Assembly (NCBI GenBank): GCA_017473435.1
Contig: JAFULG010000080.1
Span: 20,013-84,012, forward strand
DNA length: 64,000 nucleotides
Direction of reading: 5' to 3'
From: Clostridia bacterium
GTDB taxonomy: Bacteria > Bacillota > Clostridia > Oscillospirales > Acutalibacteraceae
In this document: positions 42,741 through 50,654 of the stretch, piece by piece
How the letters are laid out: each line of letters opens with the position of its first letter
Numbering within the stretch: the first letter of the stretch is position 1
Position numbers and translations under genes: made by a program
The notes under the pieces: model-generated
Told to the model about the DNA's origin: nothing
What the model saw: only the letters and a program-made list of their open reading frames with translations
Database searches by the model: none

Positions 42741-42779
42741 AAAGAGCTGTAAAAACTCACGTTTTACAGCTCTTTTATC
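42741..42779 (+). terminator. Terminator of the OppA-like gene
   Basis: Stem AAAGAGCTGTAAAA/TTTTACAGCTCTTTT followed by ATCTTTATTT. It is between two repeat copies and may serve both converging transcripts. Confidence 0.88.
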
Positions 42780-42820
42780 TTTATTTAAAATATTCATATA
42801 TCGCGCCAAGCAATAATATA

Positions 42821-42882
42821 TTGTTCATCGCTCGCCGCGGGGCGTTACTTTTTTTGTAAAAAAAGCAACCAAAAAAACTTTA
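42821..42882 (-). repeat. 3'UTR hairpin repeat, copy after the TagF-like gene
   Basis: In mRNA sense: AAAGTTTTTTTG, stem GGTTGCTTTTTTT/AAAAAAAGTAACG, CCCCGCGGCGAGCGAT. It overlaps the stop codon region. Confidence 0.9.
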
Positions 42883-43992
42883 CTTTTTTATTATCGTATC
42901 AATTACTCTTTCAGCACTCTTATCATCAAAAAAGCTGAAATTCATTTCCTTAAAACGCCTGTTCCTCTCAATGTCAAATTCTACCTTGACAGCCTCAACA
43001 CACTCTTCAACGGTGCGTGCAATTCTGCCGGGCACATAATTCTTATAGTCAAAGTAAAAATCTCTCTTTGCGGTGTATTCTTCAAGGTCATAGGCAAAAA
43101 ACACCGTCTTTTTGTCCAGAAATGAAAAGTCCATACAGATTGAAGAATAGTCCGTAATCAGCACGTCACAGAAAAGCGCAAGCTTTCTTACGTCATCATA
43201 TTCCGTAACATCAACAGCATCGGTAACGGTACAGTTTTCATGCACCTGAGGATGCAGCTTGACAAACAGAGCATATTCCTCCCCAAGAGTATCGCTGAAT
43301 TTTTTTGTATCAAAGCGGCGGAGAATTTCAAGGTTTTCCTCCTTGGTGTCACGGAAGGTAGGTGCATAAAGCACAACCTTCTTACCCTTTACTCCGGGAA
43401 AAAGCTTTTCAAGCTCAGAACGCGCGTTTTCACGGTTTTCACCGCTTAAAAGGTAATCGCACCTCGGTGCACCCAAGGCCAGCACCTGTGCTCTCTCAAC
43501 GCCGAAAGCGCCGGCGTAAATATCCCTTACGCCCTCACCGGAGCAAACAACCCAAGTGAGCTTTTTATTAGCTTCGCTTTCAGCCCTGCGTACACTTTCG
43601 GGCTGTTTTATATGGAAGCCGAATTTCTTAAAAGCTCCCTCTGCGTGCCACAGCTGGGTTATAACAGCCTCTTTTTTGAAGTTAAGCTTTCCCATCGGCA
43701 TAAAGTTATCATTGAGGAATACGTATTGTGACGTTGCGAGAAGCATAGATTTAACAAGAAAAAACGACAGCAATCTGAGGGGATTTTTTACAGACAAATC
43801 CTCTCGCGTAATAAACACCGTTTCCATATCGGGTCTTGTTTCTTTAAGCTTCTGACAGACACTGCCCAACGAATCACAAAAACCCTCATTGTGCATAGAA
43901 AGGAAGCACACACGGTTTTTTTTCAATCTGAAAAGTCTTACGCTCAGGTTGAAAAAAAACGCATAAAGAGAATAAAAGAACTCTTTCATCAT
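42880..43992 (-). CDS. CDP-glycerol:polyglycerophosphate glycerophosphotransferase-like (TagF-type)
   Basis: 370 residues of the Glyphos_transf type. An N-terminal membrane-proximal segment (FFYSLYAFFFNLSVRLFRLKK) is followed by the catalytic core. TQLWHAEGAFKKFGFH near 112-127 and KVVLYAPTFRDTKEENLE near 209-226 are family motifs. KLHPQVHEN and the LITDYSSICMDFSFLDKKTVFF motif near 275-296 also match. These enzymes add glycerol-phosphate units to wall teichoic acids or to capsule. The gene ends a four-gene surface-glycan cluster and its start overlaps the preceding GT by 4 bp. The acceptor is not predictable. Confidence 0.85.
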   Translation of the reverse strand: MMKEFFYSLYAFFFNLSVRLFRLKKNRVCFLSMHNEGFCDSLGSVCQKLKETRPDMETVFITREDLSVKNPLRLLSFFLVKSMLLATSQYVFLNDNFMPMGKLNFKKEAVITQLWHAEGAFKKFGFHIKQPESVRRAESEANKKLTWVVCSGEGVRDIYAGAFGVERAQVLALGAPRCDYLLSGENRENARSELEKLFPGVKGKKVVLYAPTFRDTKEENLEILRRFDTKKFSDTLGEEYALFVKLHPQVHENCTVTDAVDVTEYDDVRKLALFCDVLITDYSSICMDFSFLDKKTVFFAYDLEEYTAKRDFYFDYKNYVPGRIARTVEECVEAVKVEFDIERNRRFKEMNFSFFDDKSAERVIDTIIKK

Positions 43993-45341
43993 TTAACAAT
44001 CCTTTTTGTAAGAAGAAAATCTATACCGCGCAGCATAATCGGGAAGAACATATCTGTTACAAAGGCAGGGAATTTTCTTCTGACCTTGAACATAATACGG
44101 AAGTCTCTTAAATCGAGCTTCCTCGGCTTTCTGAAAGCGATAACCCACTTTGCTCTTGCTGCCTTTCTCGCCCTTTTCATATACTTCTTATCAGCAAGCA
44201 CGCGTACATTGGGCATTTCAACGTATCTTGCAGGAATAAGGCCTGCCTCAACCATGCTTTCGGGAACAATCACCTCAAACATAGGTGAAATCTGACAGTA
44301 CAGAGAATCGAAAAGCTCCGTCATATCCTGCTTTGACCTTTTAACAATTACGGAAATATTGGGGTTTTCCGCAATCTGCTTTTTTGTTGAGAAAATATTC
44401 TCAAGATGAAGATCCGGGTCGGTCATCTGCATAACCTGAAAACGCTTTTCTGTCATAAGTGATTTGAGTCGGTTAAACTCCTCAGCGCAATAAGCCATAC
44501 ACTCGTCGTCACCCTTCCAGCAAAGGCGGTAGAACTGTGAAATAAGGATGTAGGCGGTTTTGTAAATAACCTCCTGAATATAATCCTCCTTATCAACCGA
44601 ATCGGGTGCAGTTTCAAGAGCCTTGAGTGCTCCGTCATAGATAACCTTAAGTGAACCGCTGAAGCTTCTGGCAAGCTCTGCACTTACGGTCTGGCTTACA
44701 GATAAGCCTTCCTCGGTACTGTGTCTTCTGTAATTCATACAGGCATCCATTGTTCCTGCAATCTTTGCTCCCGTATAAACGTAAGACATAAAGAATGCGC
44801 CCTCTTCGGAATACTTATACCCCGGGAAACGAACACCTGTTTCTATAAGGCGCTCTCTGTTATAGCACTTATTACCTACAAGAAAGCTCCACAGAAGTAT
44901 CTTTGAAAAATTATCAATGCTATCCATAGAAGCGAGCCTGTCAGCAAAAGCATTATGCTTACTTACTATATCCTTACCGAAGTTCATAAGTCTGCCGAGA
45001 ACGAGGTCTGCTCCCGTCCTCTTTGCAGTCTCGTAAAAAGCTTCAAGTGAGCCTTCAGAGTAAGTATCATCGGCATCAAGGAATACAACGTATTCACCTG
45101 TAGCCTTTTCAAGGCCGTAGTTTCTTGCCTTTGAAACACCGCCGTTTTCTTTGATATATGATTTGAAAATGCTGTACTTTTCACAGTAAGCATCGATAAT
45201 GTCCTGAGTGCCGTCAGTAGAGCCGTCATTTACAATAACAACCTCAATATCCTTAAGTGTCTGATTCACAAGACAGTCAAGGGTTTCGGCAATAAACTGT
45301 TCGGAATTATATGCAGGTATAATAACTGATACCTTCGCCAT
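43989..45341 (-). CDS. Family 2 glycosyltransferase with long C-terminal extension
   Basis: 450 residues. The GT-A domain is in the first about 240 residues: VSVIIPAYNSEQFIAETLDCL, VIVNDGSTDGTQDI, and the metal-binding VVFLDADDTYSEGSLEAF. The remaining 200 residues are helical and basic, with no second recognised domain. They end in RRKFPAFVTDMFFPIMLRG, perhaps membrane-associated. It should transfer a sugar to a surface polymer or lipid carrier in the inner leaflet. It overlaps the TagF-like gene by 4 bp (ATGA), which suggests their products act together. Confidence 0.9.
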   Translation of the reverse strand: MAKVSVIIPAYNSEQFIAETLDCLVNQTLKDIEVVIVNDGSTDGTQDIIDAYCEKYSIFKSYIKENGGVSKARNYGLEKATGEYVVFLDADDTYSEGSLEAFYETAKRTGADLVLGRLMNFGKDIVSKHNAFADRLASMDSIDNFSKILLWSFLVGNKCYNRERLIETGVRFPGYKYSEEGAFFMSYVYTGAKIAGTMDACMNYRRHSTEEGLSVSQTVSAELARSFSGSLKVIYDGALKALETAPDSVDKEDYIQEVIYKTAYILISQFYRLCWKGDDECMAYCAEEFNRLKSLMTEKRFQVMQMTDPDLHLENIFSTKKQIAENPNISVIVKRSKQDMTELFDSLYCQISPMFEVIVPESMVEAGLIPARYVEMPNVRVLADKKYMKRARKAARAKWVIAFRKPRKLDLRDFRIMFKVRRKFPAFVTDMFFPIMLRGIDFLLTKRIVK

Positions 45342-45355
45342 TTTTTTACTCTCCT

Positions 45356-46126
45356 TTAAAATTTAATTCCCCATTTCAGGAAATATTTGATAATTGATAT
45401 AATATGGATTATAAACAGCTTTTTATTCCTTTTGCTCTCTCTTTCCCAGAGATGAAAAACAGTAACCCCGGGATTGAATACGGCTTTACATTTTTCGCTT
45501 ACTCTTCGTGTAATGTCGCAATCCTCAAGGTACATAAAGAATCTCTCATCAAAGCCGCCGATATCAACAAATACCCTTGTACGGAAAAACATAAAGCAGC
45601 CCGTTGCGTTGGTGATTTCAAAGCTCTCGCCCTCGGGCATATCAAGCATACAGTACTCTCTCATAAGCTTATTGGGCTCATCACCCTTATGAATCCAATG
45701 ATTGCCCAGATAGCGCACTGTAGGATTGCGCTTTGCAAGCATCTGAAGTCTGCCGTCCTCAAAGCGTATCTGCGGAGAAACGAGGCCGATTTCCCTGTCA
45801 GCTTCCGCAAAGCGTACAAGCTCGGTTATAGCGTCATCCTTAAGCAGGATATCCGGGTTTATAACGACATGGTAATCCGACTGCAGGAAGGGAATAACCT
45901 TATTGTGACCTGCTCCGAAGCCGGAATTAGTCTCACTTGCTATAACCTTTACCCCGGGATATTTTTCTTTTAAATATTCAGCTGTACCGTCTGCAGAAGC
46001 ATTGTCAACAACATAAAGTGTAAAATCCACGCCCTTGGTTTTTTCAAGGAGGGATTCTATTGTTGCGTCAACCTTACCCTTAGCATTATAAGTCACAATA
46101 CAACCGCTGACTTTTATTTTATCCAT
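45356..46126 (-). CDS. Family 2 glycosyltransferase, rhamnosyltransferase-like
   Basis: 256 residues. The ATG at 46126 is preferred because GAGGTG lies 6 bp before it. A GTG at 46135 falls inside that ribosome binding site. The GT-A signatures are VSGCIVTYNAKGKVDATIESL, VVDNASADGTAEYL, YHVVINPDILLKDDAI and the C-terminal LEDCDITRRVSE. The overall length and NSGFGAGHNKVI match RfbF/WbbL-like rhamnosyltransferases that build surface polysaccharide. The stop of the upstream GT lies 10 bp before this start. Confidence 0.88.
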   Translation of the reverse strand: MDKIKVSGCIVTYNAKGKVDATIESLLEKTKGVDFTLYVVDNASADGTAEYLKEKYPGVKVIASETNSGFGAGHNKVIPFLQSDYHVVINPDILLKDDAITELVRFAEADREIGLVSPQIRFEDGRLQMLAKRNPTVRYLGNHWIHKGDEPNKLMREYCMLDMPEGESFEITNATGCFMFFRTRVFVDIGGFDERFFMYLEDCDITRRVSEKCKAVFNPGVTVFHLWERESKRNKKLFIIHIISIIKYFLKWGIKF

Positions 46127-46136
46127 AAAAAGCACC

Positions 46137-46841
46137 TCACTTTTTAAAGAGAACTCTTCTGTAAAGTCTTGTAATAAGATATCTTCTCCACTCCATTTTC
46201 TGTGAAAAAGAGGTGGCGGACGTACCCGTTACATTTGAACCGTGCATTCTGTGATAAATAAGCGGCTGATCAATAAACTCAACCTTACCGTAAATTTCAC
46301 AGATAATACCAATCCATTGGTCATGCATGGGAATATTCTTCGGAATAGGCATAATATGCTTTAGCATCTTTCTGTCAAAAGCCATACAGCAGCCCATATA
46401 TGAATTTTTAACTATGTTCTGCAATACGCCCTTACGGCTTCCTCTCTGTTCAAAAAAGGAATAACCCGTAATTTTAAGCCTTTTATCCGTTACATAAGCA
46501 TTATGCAGCACAAGGTCTGCGCCGTCACGGAAAGCCTCCATCACAAGCTTAACCTTATCGGGAAGCCACACATCATCCTGATCGCAAAGGAAAATCTTAT
46601 CTCCCTTGCAATGTCTTATTGCGTTGATGAAGTTAGCAACAACGCCCTTACCCGCACCCTCAACGTAAACTATTCTGTTATCCTTTTCCATCATTTTGCG
46701 GACAATCTTTTCGGTTATACCGCCGGGTCTGTCATCGGATACGATAATCTCGTCACCCGGTGCAAGCTGAGGAAGAATGGATTTAATCTGCTCGTATATA
46801 TATTTTTCGCCCTTATAGGCGGCAAGTGCAACTGAAATCAT
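46137..46841 (-). CDS. Family 2 glycosyltransferase
   Basis: 234 residues. GT-A fold: SVALAAYKGEKYIYEQIKSIL, IIVSDDRPGGITEKI and KIFLCDQDDVWLPDKVKL with the DXD-type metal site near 95-100. The late motif MHDQWIGIICEIYGKV fits the WcaA-like group that adds hexoses to repeat units. First gene of the glycan cluster, reading leftward from the promoter at 46880-46908. The following gene starts about 10 bp later. The sugar donor is unknown. Confidence 0.9.
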   Translation of the reverse strand: MISVALAAYKGEKYIYEQIKSILPQLAPGDEIIVSDDRPGGITEKIVRKMMEKDNRIVYVEGAGKGVVANFINAIRHCKGDKIFLCDQDDVWLPDKVKLVMEAFRDGADLVLHNAYVTDKRLKITGYSFFEQRGSRKGVLQNIVKNSYMGCCMAFDRKMLKHIMPIPKNIPMHDQWIGIICEIYGKVEFIDQPLIYHRMHGSNVTGTSATSFSQKMEWRRYLITRLYRRVLFKK

Positions 46842-46879
46842 ATTTTACCTCCGTGAGTAAAAATGTTCATATTCGATTT

Positions 46880-46908
46880 ATTATAACACTATGTAAAGAT
46901 TTTTACAA
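46880..46908 (-). promoter_or_regulatory. Promoter of the surface-glycan cluster
   Basis: Leftward TTGTAA (46908-46903), 17 bp spacer, TATAAT (46885-46880), 39 bp before the first GT ATG. Confidence 0.75.
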
Positions 46909-46946
46909 TAGATAGCAACTAACTTAAAGCAAAATATTGTTCTTAT

Positions 46947-46976
46947 ATTGACATACCCACTCCCCTTTTGCTATAA
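46947..46976 (+). promoter_or_regulatory. Promoter of asnA
   Basis: TTGACA (46947-46952), 18 bp spacer, TATAAT (46971-46976). The 25-nt leader ends in TGGGGAG. Confidence 0.8.
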
Positions 46977-47009
46977 TAAATAGAATTTATTTAATGGGGA
47001 GATTATAAA

Positions 47010-48011
47010 ATGCCACATTACATTCCCGAAGGCTACGAGCCTCACCTTAACTTAAGAGAAACTGAAATTGCTATAAAAAAGGTAAAGGACTTTTTTGAAA
47101 GAGACCTTGCAATCGAGCTTAATCTCACAAGAGTTTCCGCGCCTCTTTTTGTTGACCGTGAAAGCGGACTTAACGATAACTTAAGCGGCAAGGAGCGTCC
47201 TGTAAGCTTCGACGTTTTCAGCGGAAAGAATTTTGAAATTGTTCACTCACTTGCAAAGTGGAAGAGATATGCCCTTAAAATGTACGGCTTTGAAAGCGGC
47301 GAAGGTCTTTACACCGATATGAATGCTATCCGCCGCGATGAGGACACCGACAACATTCACTCTATCTTTGTTGACCAGTGGGACTGGGAAAAGATAATTA
47401 ACAAAGAGGACAGAACGGAGAAATACTTAAAGAAAACCGTAAAGCTCATTTATTCAGCTTTACGACACACAGAGTATTATATTTCCCGTGAGTATAACTT
47501 CCTCGGCACACAGCTTCCCGAGAAGATTACCTTCATCACCTCCGCTGAGCTTGAGGAGAAGTATCCCGACAAGTCACGCAAGGAGCGTGAATACCTTGCC
47601 GTTAAGGAATACGGTGCAATTTTCCTTATGCAGATAGGCGGAAAATTAAAGGACGGAGCTCCCCATGACGGCAGAGCCCCCGACTACGATGACTGGACCT
47701 TAAACGGTGACATTATCGTTTACTATCCCGTGCTAGACATTGCCCTTGAGCTTTCCTCAATGGGTATCCGTGTTGACGAGGAGGCAATGGAAAGACAGCT
47801 TAAGGAAAGCGGCTGCGAGGACAGAAAGTCCCTCCCCTTCCACAAGGCACTTTTAGCAGGCGAGCTTCCTTACACAATCGGCGGCGGTATCGGTCAGTCG
47901 AGAATGTGTCTGTTCTTCCTTCGTAAGGCTCATATTGGTGAGGTACAGTCCTCTTACTGGGATGAGGAAACGGTTAAGTACTGCAAGGAGAACGGTGCAG
48001 AGCTGTTGTAA
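47010..48011 (+). CDS. asnA: Aspartate-ammonia ligase
   Basis: 333 residues, the standard AsnA length. It makes asparagine from aspartate, ammonia and ATP, in a fold shared with class II aminoacyl-tRNA synthetases. Class II-like signatures include SAPLFVDRESGLNDNLSGKERPV (about 49-71), the ammonia-channel region WDWEKIINKEDR and GGGIGQSRMCLFFL near 294-307. GGGGAG precedes the ATG. Divergent from the surface-glycan cluster, with its own promoter and terminator. Confidence 0.97.
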   Translation: MPHYIPEGYEPHLNLRETEIAIKKVKDFFERDLAIELNLTRVSAPLFVDRESGLNDNLSGKERPVSFDVFSGKNFEIVHSLAKWKRYALKMYGFESGEGLYTDMNAIRRDEDTDNIHSIFVDQWDWEKIINKEDRTEKYLKKTVKLIYSALRHTEYYISREYNFLGTQLPEKITFITSAELEEKYPDKSRKEREYLAVKEYGAIFLMQIGGKLKDGAPHDGRAPDYDDWTLNGDIIVYYPVLDIALELSSMGIRVDEEAMERQLKESGCEDRKSLPFHKALLAGELPYTIGGGIGQSRMCLFFLRKAHIGEVQSSYWDEETVKYCKENGAELL

Positions 48012-48023
48012 AATGTAGAATTA

Positions 48024-48058
48024 ACACCGCAGGCTTACCTGCGGTGTTGTTGTTTTTA
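48024..48058 (+). terminator. Terminator of asnA
   Basis: Stem AACACCGCAGG/CCTGCGGTGTT followed by GTTGTTTTT. Confidence 0.9.
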
Positions 48059-48062
48059 TAAG

Positions 48063-48092
48063 TTGACAAGCAAAAAAAACAAAGCGTATAAT
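48063..48092 (+). promoter_or_regulatory. Promoter of the 29-codon peptide gene
   Basis: TTGACA (48063-48068), 18 bp spacer, TATAAT (48087-48092). The start is near 48099. Confidence 0.85.
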
Positions 48093-48128
48093 TTTATCGG
48101 TATAGTCAAGAGGCGGTAAGGCGGTTAG

Positions 48129-48149
48129 CACTCTCTTACGAAGGGAGTG
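48129..48149 (+). promoter_or_regulatory. Hairpin hiding the ribosome binding site of the peptide gene
   Basis: CACTCTCTT pairs with AAGGGAGTG (nine pairs, one G-U) around an ACG loop. The second strand contains the Shine-Dalgarno sequence AAGGGAG, 8 nt before the ATG. Translation should be low unless the hairpin opens. Confidence 0.8.
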
Positions 48150-48156
48150 ATGCGAA

Positions 48157-48246
48157 ATGCCAGTTACTTTAACTTTTCATGTAGGTAAATTTACTTTTAC
48201 AATACATATAAAGACAAAAAGTAACAACCGCCACTCGGCCAAGTGA
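48157..48246 (+). CDS. 29-residue peptide, candidate type I toxin
   Basis: A 29-codon gene, ATG at 48157. The peptide begins MPVTLTFHVGKFTFTIHIKT and ends with a polar basic tail (NNRHSAK). Residues 3-18 alternate hydrophobic and polar residues, a beta-strand-like amphipathic pattern unlike the helical Fst/TxpA toxins. It has its own promoter, a hidden ribosome binding site, and a stop codon inside a hairpin terminator. A facing antisense transcript overlaps its 3' end. The arrangement resembles type I toxin-antitoxin loci, but the peptide belongs to no family I can name, and toxicity is an inference. It is too short to be called by usual length limits. Confidence 0.65.
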   Translation: MPVTLTFHVGKFTFTIHIKTKSNNRHSAK

Positions 48247-48302
48247 CGGTTGTTGAAATATAATAACCTAAACTAGCTAACCGCTTTATACGATTACCTC
48301 TT
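48215..48302 (-). ncRNA. Predicted antisense RNA to the 29-codon peptide gene
   Basis: A leftward promoter (48337-48309) would start RNA near 48302. The RNA would end at the hairpin 48254-48223, which is followed on this strand by TACTTTTTGTCTTT. It would be about 85-90 nt, overlap the peptide gene's last codons and stop, and has no reading frame with a ribosome binding site. Confidence 0.6.
48223..48254. terminator. Bidirectional terminator inside the peptide locus
   Basis: AACAACCG-CACT pairs with AGTG-CGGTTGTT. The T-rich tail is on the leftward side. The rightward tail (GAAATATAAT) is weak. It overlaps the peptide stop codon. Confidence 0.75.
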
Positions 48303-48308
48303 GACTAT

Positions 48309-48337
48309 ATTATATATTACTTCATATTATTTGTCAA
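48309..48337 (-). promoter_or_regulatory. Promoter of the antisense transcript
   Basis: Leftward TTGACA (48337-48332), 17 bp spacer, TATAAT (48314-48309), both hexamers perfect. Confidence 0.75.
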
Positions 48338-48353
48338 TATGTCCAATCAACTA

Positions 48354-48386
48354 ACTTCAGCCTCGATTTTGCGGCTGAAGTTTTAT
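48354..48386. terminator. Hairpin after the 160-residue protein gene
   Basis: Stem ACTTCAGCC/GGCTGAAGT with TTTTATAT on the rightward side. On the leftward side it ends the gene stopping at 48383. Confidence 0.65.
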
Positions 48387-48865
48387 ATCTCTTTTGACAC
48401 ACAGTAATATATCTGATTTTCTGTATCGTAAAGAAACAAAAATCTCGGTGGCATTTCAGGTCCGCTTAAATTATAATCAAATTTTTCATCCTGCGTACTG
48501 TACGCACAGAAATAAAGTTCTCCGCCCGAAACTTCAGGTGAATATCCGTCAGGCAGATACCACTCAAGCTCTTTTCCGACATCATCAGGCAATTTTTTCC
48601 ATATGCCGTTTTTAAGGTTTTCTGTAATTTGCGCCGCTTCTGTATCGGTCAGTCTGTATTTCCATATTCTGTGGTCATCGAAGGTCATTGCTAACAGGTC
48701 TTCATACTCATTTGCCATACCTGAGGGAACAAAAACTTCAATACTATATGATTTCATAGTATTTTTCAAGGTGCGGCTCTCAACGGTTGTATATGCGAAG
48801 ATACCGCCTGCCAATACTGCTGTAACTATAAAGAATATAAGTATAGAGCGTAAAGTTTTTTTCAC
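48383..48865 (-). CDS. Membrane-anchored protein of unknown function
   Basis: 160 residues. The GTG at 48865 follows AGAGGTG closely. An ATG at 48883 lies upstream of that site and is less likely. An N-terminal helix (SILIFFIVTAVLAGGIFAYTTV) anchors it, with the rest predicted outside the cell: an acidic, aromatic-rich domain (DDHRIWKYRLTDTEAAQITENLKNG, ELEWYLPDGYSPEVSGGELYFCAYS). There is no recognised family. Its start is near no other leftward gene, so it may be monocistronic. Confidence 0.75.
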   Translation of the reverse strand: MKKTLRSILIFFIVTAVLAGGIFAYTTVESRTLKNTMKSYSIEVFVPSGMANEYEDLLAMTFDDHRIWKYRLTDTEAAQITENLKNGIWKKLPDDVGKELEWYLPDGYSPEVSGGELYFCAYSTQDEKFDYNLSGPEMPPRFLFLYDTENQIYYCVSKEI

Positions 48866-48915
48866 ATCAGCACCTCTTTTCAAATCTGATTATACCTTTT
48901 TTTCTGCAAAAAGTC

Positions 48916-48949
48916 AACGCTCACCTCATTACTGAAGTGAGCGTTATTT
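48916..48949 (-). terminator. Terminator of the mmsA transcript
   Basis: Stem AACGCTCACTT/AGGTGAGCGTT followed leftward by GACTTTTTG. It lies just past the repeat at 48961-49020. Confidence 0.75.
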
Positions 48950-48960
48950 ATCAGCTTGAT

Positions 48961-49020
48961 TTGTTCTTTCGCTCGCCGCGGGGCTTTCTTTTCTTGTAAG
49001 AAAAGAAACAAAAGAACTTT
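48961..49020 (-). repeat. 3'UTR hairpin repeat, copy after mmsA
   Basis: In mRNA sense: AAAGTTCTTTTG, stem TTTCTTTTCTT/AAGAAAAGAAA, GCCCCGCGGCGAGCGA, starting about 17 bp after the stop. Confidence 0.92.
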
Positions 49021-49036
49021 GCGTTTTCTGTTCTTA

Positions 49037-50560
49037 TCAGATGCCGCCGCCAACAGAGCCGTCCCATGTGTCAACGCTTGTTGCCTTCATCTCTTCCTCG
49101 TCAAACCAACGGGTTGTAACAGCCTTTGTCTCTGTGAAGAAGCGGAATGCATCCTTACCAAGGCAATGAAGATTACCGAAGAATGAAAGCTTGTGACCTG
49201 TGAAGGGGAATACACCAACGGGTACGGGAATACCAACGTTAACGCCTACCATACCGCCATCAGTTCTCTTTGCAAATTCTCTTGCATAGTAGCCGCTCTG
49301 AGTGAAGATAACTGAGCCGTTTGCAAAGGGATTACGGTTCATAAGAGCAAGACCTTCCTCGAAGTTCTTGACTCTCTTGATGCAAAGCACGGGTCCGAAA
49401 ATTTCCTGTGTACCTACAGTCATATCCTCTGTAACATTGTCAAGGATTGTGGGACCTACATAGAAGCCCTTTTCGTAGCCTTCAACAACTGCATCTCTAC
49501 CGTCGAGAACAACTGTTGCGCCCTCTTCGATACCCTTGTTGATCCAGTTGATAACGCTCTGCTTATGCTCTGCAGTAACAACGGGACCGAGGGTTGAGCC
49601 TTCCTCATATGCAGGACCGAGCTTAAGCTCCTGAGCAAACTTTTTGATGTAAGCAACAAGCTCATCGGCAATGCTTTCCTGTGCAACAACAACGGGAAGA
49701 GCCATACAACGCTCACCTGCGCAGCCGAAGGCTGAGTTGATGATACCTCTTGCGCTTCTTTCAAGTGCGGCATCCTCAAGAACAAGTGCGTGGTTCTTTG
49801 CCTCGCAAAGAGCCTGAACACGCTTGCCTGTAGCAGCTGCCTCTTTATAAACATGAAGACCTACCTTTGTTGAACCAACGAAGGTGATACCCTTTACATC
49901 GGGGTGCTTAAGGAAGATATCTGCCTCAACTCTTGAGCAGGTTACAAGGTTAACAACGCCCTTGGGAAGACCTGCCTCAACAAGAAGCTCGTTAAGTCTC
50001 ATAGCTGTCATCGGTGTCATTGAAGCAAGCTTAAGAACGATTGTGTTACCTGCGGCGATACAGCAGGGAACCATCCAACCCATAGGAATCATACCGGGGA
50101 AGTTGAAGGGAACAATACCTGCAAATACGCCGACGGGCTCATAGTAAAGGGTTGTGTCGTAGCCGTTTGAGGTATCTCTCATTGAGTCACCGAGAAGAGC
50201 CATAGGTGCACCGATTGCCAATTCAACGGGCTCCTTAACCTTAAGAATATCACCCTTTGCCTCTGAAAGCACCTTACCGTGTTCAAGGGCACAGAGCTTT
50301 GAAAGCTCATCCATGTGCTCCATAAGAAGCTCACGGAATTTATAAAGCACCTGAACTCTCTTCATTACAGGTGTGTTTGACCATGCGGGGAAGGCTGCCT
50401 TTGCAGCTGCGATTGCTGCTTCTACCTCATCGGCAGTACAGCAGGGAGTTTCAGCAATAACATCACCTGTGCTGGGATTGTAAACAGGCATATATTTTTC
50501 AGTTTTAGACTCTAACCATTCGCCGTTGATAAAGCATTTAAGTCTTTTGATTTCGCTCAT
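49037..50560 (-). CDS. mmsA: Acylating methylmalonate-semialdehyde dehydrogenase
   Basis: 507 residues, aldehyde dehydrogenase fold. MmsA/IolA enzymes convert malonate or methylmalonate semialdehyde to acetyl- or propionyl-CoA with NAD+. The catalytic Cys is in SAFGCAGERCMALPVVV near 278-294. The NAD motif TFVGSTKVGLHVYKEAA and the family-specific EAKNHALVLEDAALERS are present. The N-terminus FINGEWLESKTEKYMPVYNP is typical. No myo-inositol or valine genes lie next to it, so its in-cell substrate is open. Confidence 0.92.
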   Translation of the reverse strand: MSEIKRLKCFINGEWLESKTEKYMPVYNPSTGDVIAETPCCTADEVEAAIAAAKAAFPAWSNTPVMKRVQVLYKFRELLMEHMDELSKLCALEHGKVLSEAKGDILKVKEPVELAIGAPMALLGDSMRDTSNGYDTTLYYEPVGVFAGIVPFNFPGMIPMGWMVPCCIAAGNTIVLKLASMTPMTAMRLNELLVEAGLPKGVVNLVTCSRVEADIFLKHPDVKGITFVGSTKVGLHVYKEAAATGKRVQALCEAKNHALVLEDAALERSARGIINSAFGCAGERCMALPVVVAQESIADELVAYIKKFAQELKLGPAYEEGSTLGPVVTAEHKQSVINWINKGIEEGATVVLDGRDAVVEGYEKGFYVGPTILDNVTEDMTVGTQEIFGPVLCIKRVKNFEEGLALMNRNPFANGSVIFTQSGYYAREFAKRTDGGMVGVNVGIPVPVGVFPFTGHKLSFFGNLHCLGKDAFRFFTETKAVTTRWFDEEEMKATSVDTWDGSVGGGI

Positions 50561-50654
50561 ATTTATGTACTCCTTTTATTTCATTTTTTTACATTATATA
50601 TTAAGCCACAAAATTAAAAATAAATCAAGAGAAAAAGGCAAAATTCCCCGTTAT

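Larger units (their letters stand above)
48101..48309. repeat. Inverted repeats bounding the small-peptide locus
   Basis: TATAGTCAAGAGG (13 bp) and GCGGTTAG (8 bp) occur near both ends in opposite orientation (48101-48128 and 48277-48309). Both predicted transcripts therefore begin with nearly the same boxes. The repeats could be binding sites of a shared regulator, or the ends of a small mobile element. Confidence 0.8.

Noticed and set aside
48101-48309. The small-peptide locus as a plain mobile element with terminal inverted repeats
   Set aside because: No transposase and no target-site duplication are visible, and the promoters, hidden ribosome binding site and stop-overlapping terminator are better explained as a regulated gene. 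Not excluded.
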